Of a stretch of 64,000 bases of DNA, positions 33,047 through 40,660 are shown in pieces. Below the pieces are notes generated by a model that was not told the DNA's origin, searched no databases, and worked only from the letters and a program-made list of their open reading frames with translations. The translations under genes were made by a program, and so were the position numbers. This DNA comes from Rhodocyclaceae bacterium (GTDB lineage: Bacteria > Pseudomonadota > Gammaproteobacteria > Burkholderiales > Rhodocyclaceae), in contig JADJEF010000019.1 in the NCBI GenBank assembly GCA_016702335.1, forward strand, positions 53,497 to 117,496. Reading direction: 5' to 3'. The first letter of the stretch is position 1, and the number at the start of each line of letters is the position of its first letter.

Positions 33047-34878
33047 AGCATGCGGTCTTTGCGCTGCTGGACGATGCGAACCGCGGTGGCAGGCTCTATA
33101 CCGGTTTCGTGCGCAGCGTCGACTGTGTCGATCCGAGCCTGCTCGATGCCGACTGGCAACAGGTCGAAGCCGCCATGGCGGACGGGTTGCATGCGCTGGT
33201 GATGGCGGATTATGAGTGGGGCGTGCGGCTGCAAGGGGTGACTACCGGTAGGTCAGAAGCCGGACAGGGCGGCGCGCTGCGCGTGTTGCTGTTTCGGCGC
33301 TTGCTGCGGTGCTCACGGGCATCGGTGGGGCGCTGGCTGGCCAGCGCTGAAGGTTTGCAAGTGCCGGGGGCGAGTGCCTTGCGTGCGCTCGCTCCAAGCA
33401 TCAGCGAGGCGGAGTTTGCCCAGGCGCTGGCGCGCATTCAGAGCGCGATCACCGAAGGAGAGACCTATCAGGTGAATTTCTCCTATCGCCTTCACGCTCA
33501 GGTGGGCGGTGAGCCGTTGGCGCTCTACCGGCGTCTGCGCGCGCGACAGCCGGTGGCCTATGGTGCGCTGATTGCCTTGCCGCCGGGCATGGCGCACACC
33601 CATGTACTGTCGTTTTCGCCCGAGCTCTTTTTGCGCCACGAGGCGGGGTTGCTGACGGCGCGACCCATGAAGGGCACAGCACCTCGACATGACGACATTG
33701 CCCGTGACCTGCTGGCCCGAGAGCAGCTGGCCAATGCCAAGAACCGCGCCGAGAACCTGATGATCGTTGACCTGTTGCGCAATGATCTTGGGCGCGTGGC
33801 ATGTATTGGCAGCGTCAGGGTGCCGGCGCTGTTCGATATCGAAGCGCATGCCACGGTCTGGCAAATGACGTCGACCATTACGGCACAGCGTTCGCCCGAC
33901 CAGACCTTCCCTGATTTGCTGCGCGCCTTGTTCCCCTGCGGATCGATTACCGGAGCACCCAAGCATCGCACCATGCAGCTCATTGATGCACTGGAAAGTG
34001 ACGCACGCGGGATTTACTGCGGGGCGATTGGCTGGATCAGCCCGGCGGCCAACGGCCATGCGTGTGGCGACTTTTGCCTGTCAGTGCCGATACGCACGCT
34101 GACGTTACAAGCGCCTATCGACGGCTGGCGGCCCGCTACGCTGGGTCTGGGGGCGGGTATCGTGGCCGACAGTGAGGCGGCGCGCGAGCACGCCGAGTGC
34201 CAGCTCAAGGCAAACTTTGTTACCGGTATGGCGACCGGCTTTGCTCTGATTGAAACGATGTTTGCGGATGCTTCCGGCATTCGTCATGGTGAAAAGCACC
34301 TGCAGCGTTTGCACGCGAGCGCGGCAGCACTGGGCTTTGTCTTTGATCGTGAACGTGTGGCGGGCGAGCTTGCCGGCGCAGTGGTGAAGCAACCTTCGCT
34401 GCATCGGCTGCGCTGTCTGCTCTACCCGGATGGGCACTGCGAAATCGCTACAGCACCTTTGGAGCCCAATCCCCATGAGCCGGTGGCCGTAATGCTGACG
34501 GATGAAGTCATTGACCCGCACGCCTGGCCTCTCCAGCACAAGACAACCCTGCGCGCACCCTATGAGCGTTCGCTGGTGCGTGCGCAGGCGCTTGAGGTCT
34601 TTGATTTGCTGCATGTCAATCGGCGCGGCGAAGTGACTGAGGGGGCCCGAACCAATGTCTTTGTGCGCATCGACGGTGTTTGGCTGACCCCGGCGCTGAC
34701 CTGCGGCGTTTTGCCCGGCATCATGCGCAGTGTGTTGCTGGCTGATCCGGCGTGGGCCGCCCGTGAAGCGGTGCTGACGCCTGCCGATCTGTCACGCGCG
34801 CAGGACATCGTGGTGTGCAATGCGCTGCGCGGAATTCTGCGCGCCCGATTGGTCCATGAGGGGGCTACGTCAGGATGA
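33043..34878 (+). CDS. pabBC: Aminodeoxychorismate synthase component I / aminodeoxychorismate lyase fusion
   Basis: 611 residues. Residues ~1-380 are a PabB-type chorismate-binding domain (YQVNFSYRLHAQVGG, FSPELFLRHEAGLLTARPMKGTAPR, LIVDLLRNDLGRV split by MI, FPCGSITGAPKHRTMQLI, and a PIRTLTL stretch). Residues ~390-610 are a PabC-like PLP lyase (FALIETMFADASGIRHGEKHLQRL, EGARTNVFVRIDGVWLTPALTCGVLPGIMR). Together they make 4-aminobenzoate from chorismate for folate, with a PabA glutaminase encoded elsewhere. Overlaps the EamA gene upstream and tilS downstream (ATGA at both ends). Confidence 0.93.
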   Translation: MKHAVFALLDDANRGGRLYTGFVRSVDCVDPSLLDADWQQVEAAMADGLHALVMADYEWGVRLQGVTTGRSEAGQGGALRVLLFRRLLRCSRASVGRWLASAEGLQVPGASALRALAPSISEAEFAQALARIQSAITEGETYQVNFSYRLHAQVGGEPLALYRRLRARQPVAYGALIALPPGMAHTHVLSFSPELFLRHEAGLLTARPMKGTAPRHDDIARDLLAREQLANAKNRAENLMIVDLLRNDLGRVACIGSVRVPALFDIEAHATVWQMTSTITAQRSPDQTFPDLLRALFPCGSITGAPKHRTMQLIDALESDARGIYCGAIGWISPAANGHACGDFCLSVPIRTLTLQAPIDGWRPATLGLGAGIVADSEAAREHAECQLKANFVTGMATGFALIETMFADASGIRHGEKHLQRLHASAAALGFVFDRERVAGELAGAVVKQPSLHRLRCLLYPDGHCEIATAPLEPNPHEPVAVMLTDEVIDPHAWPLQHKTTLRAPYERSLVRAQALEVFDLLHVNRRGEVTEGARTNVFVRIDGVWLTPALTCGVLPGIMRSVLLADPAWAAREAVLTPADLSRAQDIVVCNALRGILRARLVHEGATSG

Positions 34879-35813
34879 CGATGACGATTCTCAACCAGCT
34901 GAGCAAGCTTTCCGCCTACGTGCAAGCGGGGCAAACCCTGATGGTCGGCTATTCTGGCGGGCTGGATTCGGCCGTGCTGTTGCATGCGCTCACGCAACTC
35001 CCACAATTGGCGCATCGATCAGTGCGCGCTTGCCATGTGCATCATGGCCTCAGCCCACAGGCTGACGAGTGGGCGGCGCATTGCCAGCGCATGGCCGCGC
35101 AGTGGGGTGTGGCGTGTGAGGTAATACACGTTGACGTCGATCAGGCGAGCGGCGCTGGCTTTGAGGCTGCCGCCCGCAGCGCACGGCATCAGGCATTGGC
35201 CGAGGCGGGTGGCGACTGGCTGATCCTCGCGCATCATCAGGGCGATCAGGCGGAAACCGTACTCAACAATTTGCTCCGTGGTAGCGGCGTATTGGGCCTG
35301 GCCGGTATGCCCGAGCGCAGCGGGCGCATTCTGCGTCCGCTTTTGGCGGCAGGTCGCGAACAGCTGGCCGAGTACGCTCAAGCACATGGGTTGTCCTGGA
35401 TCGAAGATGAGAGCAACACGGATCAGCATTACACGCGCAACTGGTTGCGCCATACCGTGTTGCCACTGCTGCGAGAGCGCTTTCCCGAGGCGCAGGCCCG
35501 CATCGCCGCCGCCGCCGGTCATGCAGGTGCTGCGCAAAACCTGATCGAGCAACTGGCCGAGCTTGATGCCGGCGGCACGCCGTTATTTCCTTTGCCCGTG
35601 GCACGCTTGCGCGAGCTCGAGTTCGCGCGCGCCGTCAATCTGCTGCGTACTGCCCTGAAAGCGGAAGGCTTGCAGGCGCCGCCGGCGAGCCGTTTGGATG
35701 AGTTCGTGCGCCAATGTCGCGAAGCCGCCCCTGACCGGCATCCTGCCCTGAGCCCTGGCAATTGGTCGCTGCAGGTTCGGGCGCGACAGGTGTGGCTCGA
35801 GCGTGCTCAATAG
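34875..35813 (+). CDS. tilS: tRNA(Ile)-lysidine synthase
   Basis: 312 residues; ATG 34875 overlaps the pabBC stop. N-type ATP pyrophosphatase with PP-loop SGGLDS, the HVHHGLSPQADEWA motif and LAHHQGDQAETVLNNLLRGSG. It modifies the wobble C of the tRNA(Ile) CAU anticodon to lysidine so that it reads AUA. It is shorter than E. coli TilS (~430): the catalytic domain and part of the following domain are present, but the C-terminal domain is absent or very reduced. The end is natural (no frameshift seen). Confidence 0.92.
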   Translation: MTMTILNQLSKLSAYVQAGQTLMVGYSGGLDSAVLLHALTQLPQLAHRSVRACHVHHGLSPQADEWAAHCQRMAAQWGVACEVIHVDVDQASGAGFEAAARSARHQALAEAGGDWLILAHHQGDQAETVLNNLLRGSGVLGLAGMPERSGRILRPLLAAGREQLAEYAQAHGLSWIEDESNTDQHYTRNWLRHTVLPLLRERFPEAQARIAAAAGHAGAAQNLIEQLAELDAGGTPLFPLPVARLRELEFARAVNLLRTALKAEGLQAPPASRLDEFVRQCREAAPDRHPALSPGNWSLQVRARQVWLERAQ

Positions 35814-35964
35814 CGCTTTGCGAAACGTGAAGTCCCCGCCCACTGGCCGACATCGCATGCGCTGAAACAAAAGCAATGAGCGACGCAAAAGCGGAATCGT
35901 TGGCTCATACACTTGGTAGCATCGACAATCGTACACACCTCACACAATCGCACGGGAGAACAGC

Positions 35965-36357
35965 ATGACCCAATTACTCGAACTTATTGTCTACATGACG
36001 CTGCTGACGTTTGTCGCCGTCATGCTCGGTGCGGTGCTGCGCAACCGTGAGTGGACGCTGGATGGCATGAAGATCGGCTTCAGCAATCGCGAAAACCTGC
36101 CTGAGGCCACTCCGCTCGGAGGTAGGGCCGAGCGTGCGGCGCAGAACACCAAGGAAAACTTTCTCTTGTTTTTGCCACTGGCGCTGGTCGCGCATGTCAG
36201 CGGGCAGGGCGACGCTGCGACTGCCGGGGCGCTGATTTTCTTCTGGGCGCGGGTGGCCTATCTGCCAATTTACCTGCTCGGTATCACCTACCTGCGCAGT
36301 GTGGTCTGGGGGGTGGGTGTTGTCGGTTTGGGCATGATGCTGAACGTCTTGCTTTGA
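35965..36357 (+). CDS. MAPEG family membrane protein
   Basis: 130 residues with four hydrophobic helices. MAPEG pattern: REWTLDGMKIGFSNRENLPEATPLGGRAERAAQNTKENFLLFLPLALVA read in pieces, with the conserved RAxRAxxNxxEN-like motif, and ARVAYLPIYLLGI. Membrane-associated eicosanoid/glutathione-metabolism family; bacterial members are mostly of unknown substrate. Start ATG behind GGGAG. Confidence 0.88.
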   Translation: MTQLLELIVYMTLLTFVAVMLGAVLRNREWTLDGMKIGFSNRENLPEATPLGGRAERAAQNTKENFLLFLPLALVAHVSGQGDAATAGALIFFWARVAYLPIYLLGITYLRSVVWGVGVVGLGMMLNVLL

Positions 36358-36395
36358 GTGACGCCGGTCTTCGGTGAGAAATAGAGAGGTTGGAT

Positions 36396-36638
36396 ATGGC
36401 GCAGCAGACGCTGGAGCTGAGGGGGGATTTCATCGAGTTGCACAGTCTGCTCAAGCTGCTTGGGCTGGCACCCTCTGGCGGTGCCGCCAAAGAGATGATA
36501 GCGGCTGGGCAAGTCACCGTGGACGGCGTGGTGGAAACACGGAAGGCGTGCAAACTTCGGGCAAATCAGTGTGTCAGGGTGGCGGGCGAAGAGGTACTGT
36601 TGGTACCACCGCCGGACGCTATCGTGCGGGGTGCTTGA
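36396..36638 (+). CDS. S4-domain RNA-binding protein, YbcJ-like
   Basis: 80 residues; ATG 36396 behind AGAGAGG (a TTG at 36390 is less likely). Nearly the whole protein is an S4 domain: FIELHSLLKLLGLAPSGGAAKEMIAAGQVTVDGVVETRKACKLR in sequence, then an end like E. coli YbcJ (NQCVRVAGEEVLL). Small cytoplasmic RNA-binding protein; its RNA target is not known. A dispersed repeat starts 11 bp after the stop. Confidence 0.85.
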   Translation: MAQQTLELRGDFIELHSLLKLLGLAPSGGAAKEMIAAGQVTVDGVVETRKACKLRANQCVRVAGEEVLLVPPPDAIVRGA

Positions 36639-36648
36639 CCGCTTGATC

Positions 36649-36674
36649 GCCGTGTCGCCAGCGCCGACTTGCGG
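36649..36674 (+). repeat. Dispersed repeat copy after the S4 gene
   Basis: GCCGTGTCG, the invariant core CCAGCGCCGACTTG, then CGG. Intergenic. A partial copy (CGCCAGCGCCGAC) follows at about 36726-36738. Confidence 0.85.
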
Positions 36675-36766
36675 AAATCGGAGCATTGGAAGGCTTGGCG
36701 GGTGGCGCGTTCCGCTGGGCCAACGCGCCAGCGCCGACGCTGCGCTATCGTTGCCCTGCCGGGTGG

Positions 36767-37576
36767 CTAGACCACTTTGCTCTGGCTGGCTACCACTTGG
36801 CCGTCTTCAAGCAGCCGTATTTCAATTTCGCCGGTAGGCAGATTATTCGGGGTCACAAAGCGACCGAAGATTGTGCGATAGTTTTTCAGCTCCACCAGAT
36901 CGTTTTGCACGGGTGCAAGGGCAAGTGCCTGTGCGTTGCCGGAACGTGAGCGCACGGCCACCTGCAAGGTGAAGCGATGCGGTGTGCCGCGATGACGACC
37001 GTCGAGCGACACCTTGAAGCTGTAGCGGTATTCGCCGCGCCCACCCGCAGGACGTATCACCAAATCGTCGAGCGTGACCTTGCCTGATGGGGAGGAAGGA
37101 GCGCTCGCGCCAAGCTGTGGCGGAGGAAACTTGCTCGGGAGTTCCTCGTTCGTATCGACCGTTTTTCGCCCCGGCAACAGGCGCAGGAAGGCCGCCTGCT
37201 CTTCAGCGAGCTTTTGGTTTTGCTCCACCAGTGCGGCATTGGCCTTGGTGAGTTCCTCACGGGATGTCTGCTCGATGCGCAGTTGAGTTTCGATGCCGGC
37301 CAATTGGCCCGTGGCCCGTGCAAGTGCTGACTCCAGACGAGCGATGGTGTCGTAGCTGAGTTTGTCGACCTTCTGGGGTGTTTGCGTGGAGTGCTTTCCC
37401 AGATCAAAAAAATGAGTTGCGAGCAAAAAGGAGTAGAGCACCACCGCCATCAGGGAGAGCAAGTGCACATAGCCAGGCAGGGCCGCCTTGATCGACACGG
37501 GGCGCTCCGTATCGATGGTCAACGGGTGCTGGGAGTTACGCAAGTGCGGTAATGACCATCCCGGAACCATCGGCAT
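36767..37576 (-). CDS. Uncharacterised single-span coiled-coil protein
   Basis: 269 residues, start ATG 37576 with GGAG just upstream. One membrane helix near residue 40 (YVHLLSLMAVVLYSFLLATHFF), a long coiled coil (~65-130, ETQLRIEQTSREELTKANAALVEQNQKLAEEQ in part), a Pro/Ser-rich linker and a β-rich C-terminal domain ending QVVASQSKVV. It resembles a group of uncharacterised betaproteobacterial envelope proteins (perhaps DUF6776; not certain). Likely inner-membrane anchored with a large periplasmic part. It is flanked on both sides by same-orientation copies of the dispersed repeat (36649 and 37712). Confidence 0.7.
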   Translation of the reverse strand: MPMVPGWSLPHLRNSQHPLTIDTERPVSIKAALPGYVHLLSLMAVVLYSFLLATHFFDLGKHSTQTPQKVDKLSYDTIARLESALARATGQLAGIETQLRIEQTSREELTKANAALVEQNQKLAEEQAAFLRLLPGRKTVDTNEELPSKFPPPQLGASAPSSPSGKVTLDDLVIRPAGGRGEYRYSFKVSLDGRHRGTPHRFTLQVAVRSRSGNAQALALAPVQNDLVELKNYRTIFGRFVTPNNLPTGEIEIRLLEDGQVVASQSKVV

Positions 37577-37602
37577 CGCTGCTCCTTGGAGTGAAGGACT
37601 AC

Positions 37603-37740
37603 ATGACTAAACAAACGGCATTTAAGCCAGTTAACTTTAAGCAATATCTAGATAATAACTATAGCTTATTGATTTTTAATGAATTCGTGTGGCGGCTCTA
37701 CAAAATAGATCGCCGTTCCGCCAGCGCCGACTTGCGGTAA
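37603..37740 (+). CDS. Possible AT-rich small ORF, 45 residues
   Basis: MTKQTAFKPVNFKQYL..., starting at ATG 37603 with a GAAGGA purine run upstream. The ~110 bp stretch is clearly AT-rich against GC-rich surroundings. The last nine residues (RRSASADLR) are encoded by a dispersed repeat copy. No family was recognised. It may be a real small protein of foreign origin, or merely the AT-rich promoter region of the divergent coiled-coil gene. Confidence 0.3.
   Translation: MTKQTAFKPVNFKQYLDNNYSLLIFNEFVWRLYKIDRRSASADLR
37712..37737 (+). repeat. Dispersed repeat copy at the end of an AT-rich small ORF
   Basis: GCCGTTCCG, the invariant core CCAGCGCCGACTTG, then CGG. Confidence 0.85.
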
Positions 37741-37770
37741 TTGCCTGTCAAGGGGTGAGGCAGGCCAACG

Positions 37771-37800
37771 AAAAAGGCCGACCCCTAGCGGAGTCGGCCT
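37771..37800 (-). terminator. Rho-independent terminator of the Pmp3-like gene
   Basis: On the minus strand an 8-bp stem (AGGCCGAC / GTCGGCCT) is followed directly by a T-run (complement of AAAAA at 37771-37775). It lies 55 bp after the Pmp3-like stop. Confidence 0.85.
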
Positions 37801-37854
37801 GGAGGAACTACCCCGATTTGGGGTAAGACCTGACGTTGGTTGAAGGAACGGGAC

Positions 37855-38049
37855 TTAGCTGGTCTTCCCCAGCGCCTCTTTGATCTTCTGATCAGTTTTG
37901 TACTGACTGAGCGCATAGACCGACCAGATCGCAGCAGGAACCCAACCGATAACGGTGATTTGGAGAAGCAAGCAAATGATCCCGGCGAATGGACGGCCGA
38001 TTGTGAAGAATTGAAGCCAGGGGAGAAGCAGGGCAAGAAGAAGTCGCAT
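37855..38049 (-). CDS. YqaE/Pmp3-family small membrane protein
   Basis: 64 residues with two hydrophobic helices: LLLALLLPWLQFFTIGRPFAGI and CLLLQITVIGWVPAAIWSVYAL. The spacing of the Gly-Arg-Pro, Gln and Gly-Trp residues fits the Pmp3/YqaE proteolipid family. Members are stress-induced membrane proteins affecting membrane potential or salt tolerance; the molecular mechanism is unclear. A good terminator follows. Confidence 0.85.
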   Translation of the reverse strand: MRLLLALLLPWLQFFTIGRPFAGIICLLLQITVIGWVPAAIWSVYALSQYKTDQKIKEALGKTS

Positions 38050-38118
38050 TGCTCGGGGGCCTTTTTGTTGGAGGATGCGAGAAACGTGCTGCCCGGGCCA
38101 GGGCGCGGAGGTGTGTTG

Positions 38119-38499
38119 CTAAGACTTTTGCGTGGGGACGCGATTAGTCAGCCCGGTCTGGCAATTTTGCGCGTCAACGAAAACTAGACGAGGTTCATGG
38201 GTGGGCACTTGGTCTTCCTGCACCTGAGCGAAGGCGGCGATGATGATGAGATCGCCGACCGAGGCGCGACGGGCGGCAGAGCCGTTGATCGAAATCATGC
38301 CGCTGCCTCGTTGCCCCCGGATGGCATAGGTGACGAATCGCTCGCCGTTAGCGATGTTCCAGATATGTACCTGCTCGTTTTCAACAATATTTGCGGCATC
38401 GAGCAGATCTTCGTCGATGGCACACGAGCCCTCATAGTGCAACTCGCACTGAGTCACGGTGGCACGGTGAATTTTTGATTTGAGGAGAGTTCTGAGCAT
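38119..38499 (-). CDS. panD: Aspartate 1-decarboxylase precursor
   Basis: 126 residues; ATG 38499 gives the standard N-terminus MLRTLLKSKIHRATVT. The self-cleavage site Gly24-Ser25 (YEGSCAID) is intact; cleavage creates the pyruvoyl cofactor on Ser25. The enzyme makes β-alanine from aspartate for pantothenate/CoA synthesis. The RGSGMISINGSAAR segment is also conserved. It lies after the aceA terminator, so it needs its own promoter or read-through. Confidence 0.95.
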   Translation of the reverse strand: MLRTLLKSKIHRATVTQCELHYEGSCAIDEDLLDAANIVENEQVHIWNIANGERFVTYAIRGQRGSGMISINGSAARRASVGDLIIIAAFAQVQEDQVPTHEPRLVFVDAQNCQTGLTNRVPTQKS

Positions 38500-38530
38500 G
38501 ACAAGTCTTTCCAATCCATATCTTACTTGG

Positions 38531-38561
38531 AAAAACGCCCCACCCTGGTAAGGGTGAGGCG
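38531..38561 (-). terminator. Rho-independent terminator after aceA
   Basis: On the minus strand: GCCTCACCCT, loop TACC, AGGGTGGGGC, then GTTTTTCC. It lies between the aceA stop and the panD start. Confidence 0.85.
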
Positions 38562-38612
38562 CGGTGCTCCGCCCGGGTAAGGGCAAAGACTTGAACTGAG
38601 GAACCGGGTTGT

Positions 38613-39923
38613 TTAGTGGAACTGATCTTCTTCGGTCGAGCCGGTGAGGGCCTTGACTGAGGACGAGCCACCCTGAATTACGGTGGTGACGTCGTCGAAG
38701 TAGCCAACGCCCACTTCCTGCTGGTGCGACACGAAGGTGTAGCCCTTGTCGCGAGCAGCGAATTCCGGCTCCTGCACCATCTCGGTGTAGTGCTTCATGC
38801 CTTCGCCGCGGGCGTAAGCGTGGGCGAACTGGAACGTGTTGTACCAGTTGATATGGATGCCGGCCAGCGTGATGAACTGGTATTTATAGCCCAGTGCCGA
38901 CAGGTCTTCCTGGAACGAGGCGATCTGCGAGTCGTTGAGGTTCTTTTTCCAGTTGAACGAGGGCGAGCAGTTGTATGACAGCAGTTTGCCCGGACACTCT
39001 TTGAGCACAGCCTGGGCGAACTCGCGGGCGAAGCCGATGTCCGGCACGCCGGTCTCACACCACACCAGGTCGGCGTAGGGAGCGTAGGCGACGCCACGGC
39101 TGATCGACTGCTCCAGACCGTTCTTGACGCGGTAGAAACCTTCTTGCGTGCGCTCGCCGGTGATGAAGGGCTTGTCGTTGGCGTCGTAATCGCTGGTGAT
39201 CAGGTTGGCCGCTTCGGCATCGGTACGGGCGAGGATGATCGTGGGCACACCCATGGTGTCGGCAGCGAAGCGGGCAGCGATCAGCTTTTCGATGGCTTCG
39301 CGGGTCGGTACGAGCACTTTGCCGCCCATGTGGCCGCACTTCTTCACGGCAGCCAGCTGATCTTCGAAGTGCACCCCGGCGGCACCGGCGGTGATCATGT
39401 TCTTCATCAGTTCGAAGGCGTTGAGCACGCCGCCGAAACCGGCTTCCGCGTCGGCGACGATGGGCAGGAAGAAGTCGATGAAGTCTTTGTCGCCAGGGCC
39501 GATGCCACGGCCCCACTGGATTTCGTCAGCGCGCTTGAAAGTGTTGTTGATGCGGCGGACCATGGTGGGCACAGAGTCGTAGGCGTATAGCGACTGGTCC
39601 GGGTACATGGTTTCCGAGGTGTTGCCATCGGCCGCAACCTGCCAGCCTGACAGATAAACGGCCTCAAGGCCGGCTTTGGCTTGCTGCATGGCCTGACCGG
39701 CAGAGATCGCACCGAAGGCATTGACGTAGCCTTTCTTGGCGCCACCGTTGACCTTGGCCCACAGCGTCTCAGCACCGCGCTTGGCCAGGGTGTATTCGAT
39801 TGGCTGCGAGCCGCGCAGACGCACGACATCTTCAGCGGAGTAACCACGCTTGACATTCTTCCAGCGCGGGTTGGTCGCCCAGTCTTTTTCCAGGGCAGCA
39901 ATTTGAGCTTTGCGATCAGTCAT
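38613..39923 (-). CDS. aceA: Isocitrate lyase
   Basis: 436 residues; ATG 39923 behind AAGGATC. The catalytic KKCGHMGGK motif is near residue 195, and substrate-binding segments such as NCSPSFNWKK are present. It cleaves isocitrate to glyoxylate and succinate, the first step of the glyoxylate bypass needed for growth on acetate or fatty acids. Malate synthase is not in the window. A near-consensus promoter and a 12-bp palindrome lie upstream; a terminator separates it from panD. Confidence 0.97.
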   Translation of the reverse strand: MTDRKAQIAALEKDWATNPRWKNVKRGYSAEDVVRLRGSQPIEYTLAKRGAETLWAKVNGGAKKGYVNAFGAISAGQAMQQAKAGLEAVYLSGWQVAADGNTSETMYPDQSLYAYDSVPTMVRRINNTFKRADEIQWGRGIGPGDKDFIDFFLPIVADAEAGFGGVLNAFELMKNMITAGAAGVHFEDQLAAVKKCGHMGGKVLVPTREAIEKLIAARFAADTMGVPTIILARTDAEAANLITSDYDANDKPFITGERTQEGFYRVKNGLEQSISRGVAYAPYADLVWCETGVPDIGFAREFAQAVLKECPGKLLSYNCSPSFNWKKNLNDSQIASFQEDLSALGYKYQFITLAGIHINWYNTFQFAHAYARGEGMKHYTEMVQEPEFAARDKGYTFVSHQQEVGVGYFDDVTTVIQGGSSSVKALTGSTEEDQFH

Positions 39924-39976
39924 GACAGATCCTTGATGAGTGGCAGAGGAGGGAGGCAACGGTGAAGTGCAGCAAA

Positions 39977-40005
39977 AGTATAGCGACAGTCAAATCACAT
40001 ATCAA
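39977..40005 (-). promoter_or_regulatory. Sigma-70 promoter of aceA
   Basis: On the minus strand: -35 TTGATA (40005-40000), 17-bp spacer, -10 TATACT (39982-39977). The expected start is near 39970, giving a ~47-nt leader before the aceA ATG. Confidence 0.75.
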
Positions 40006-40008
40006 GTG

Positions 40009-40020
40009 TCTTATATAAGA
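40009..40020. promoter_or_regulatory. Palindrome TCTTATATAAGA upstream of the aceA -35
   Basis: A perfect 12-bp palindrome immediately upstream of the -35 hexamer, a typical place for an activator or repressor. The binding protein is unknown. Confidence 0.4.
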
Positions 40021-40066
40021 TATAGGAATTGACCCGAACCGGGCTTAATTCTTGGTGAACAATAGG

Positions 40067-40576
40067 TTATGCGACAGCTGCGGGACCATGCAGCGGGGCT
40101 GAGCTGACGATTACGCCGTCCTCATCGGCATAAATCCACTCGCCCGGGGTAAATGTCACGCCTCCGAACGCTACCGATATATCTGCTTCGCCAACATTTC
40201 TTTTCAGGGTCTTCATGGGATGGGTATCCAGAGCGAAGACGCCGATATCCATCTCGCTGATCGCACGTGAATCTCGAATGCAGCCGTATACAACGATACC
40301 GGCCCAGCCATTCTTGACCGCCAGGGCCGCCAGTTGATCGCCCACCAGAGCACGCCGAAGGCTACCTCCACCGTCAATCACCAGTACGCGCCCGTCACCT
40401 GCTGACTCGACCGCTTTTCGCACCAGCGAGTTGTCTTCAAACAGTTTTAGTGTGGCGATGCGGCCAAAGAACGAAAGCCGCCCGCCGTAGCTGCAAAACA
40501 TGGGCTCAACGACGCGAACTTTGTCTTCGTGGGCGTCACACAGGTCGGTAGTCAGGTACTCAGTAACGGTGCTCAT
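40067..40576 (-). CDS. rraA: RraA-family protein (RNase E activity regulator or HMG/CHA aldolase-like)
   Basis: 169 residues. RraA fold markers: TTDLCDAHEDKVRV, FGRIATLKLFEDNSLV, RVLVIDGGGSLRRALVGDQLAALAVKNGWAGIVVYGCIRDS, ending PGEWIYADEDGVIVS. The family includes E. coli RraA, which binds RNase E and inhibits it, and metal-dependent 4-hydroxy-4-methyl-2-oxoglutarate aldolases; the D-G-G and R-D pair of the aldolase site are kept, so either activity is possible. Between clpA and aceA on the same strand, after a terminator-like palindrome. Confidence 0.88.
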   Translation of the reverse strand: MSTVTEYLTTDLCDAHEDKVRVVEPMFCSYGGRLSFFGRIATLKLFEDNSLVRKAVESAGDGRVLVIDGGGSLRRALVGDQLAALAVKNGWAGIVVYGCIRDSRAISEMDIGVFALDTHPMKTLKRNVGEADISVAFGGVTFTPGEWIYADEDGVIVSSAPLHGPAAVA

Positions 40577-40598
40577 GGCATTGTCTCCGCAGAAAAGA

Positions 40599-40629
40599 AC
40601 ACGCCCCGGCGCGGCGCGCCGGGGCGTGT
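40599..40629 (-). terminator. Palindromic hairpin after clpA
   Basis: A nearly perfect palindrome, 15 + 1 + 15 bp (ACACGCCCCGGCGCG-G-CGCGCCGGGGCGTGT), 30 bp after the clpA stop. On the minus strand it is followed by TCTTTTCT. Likely terminator of the clpS-clpA operon. Confidence 0.8.
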
Positions 40630-40660
40630 AAATAAAAAAGCGCCAAGAGAGTATAAGGTG

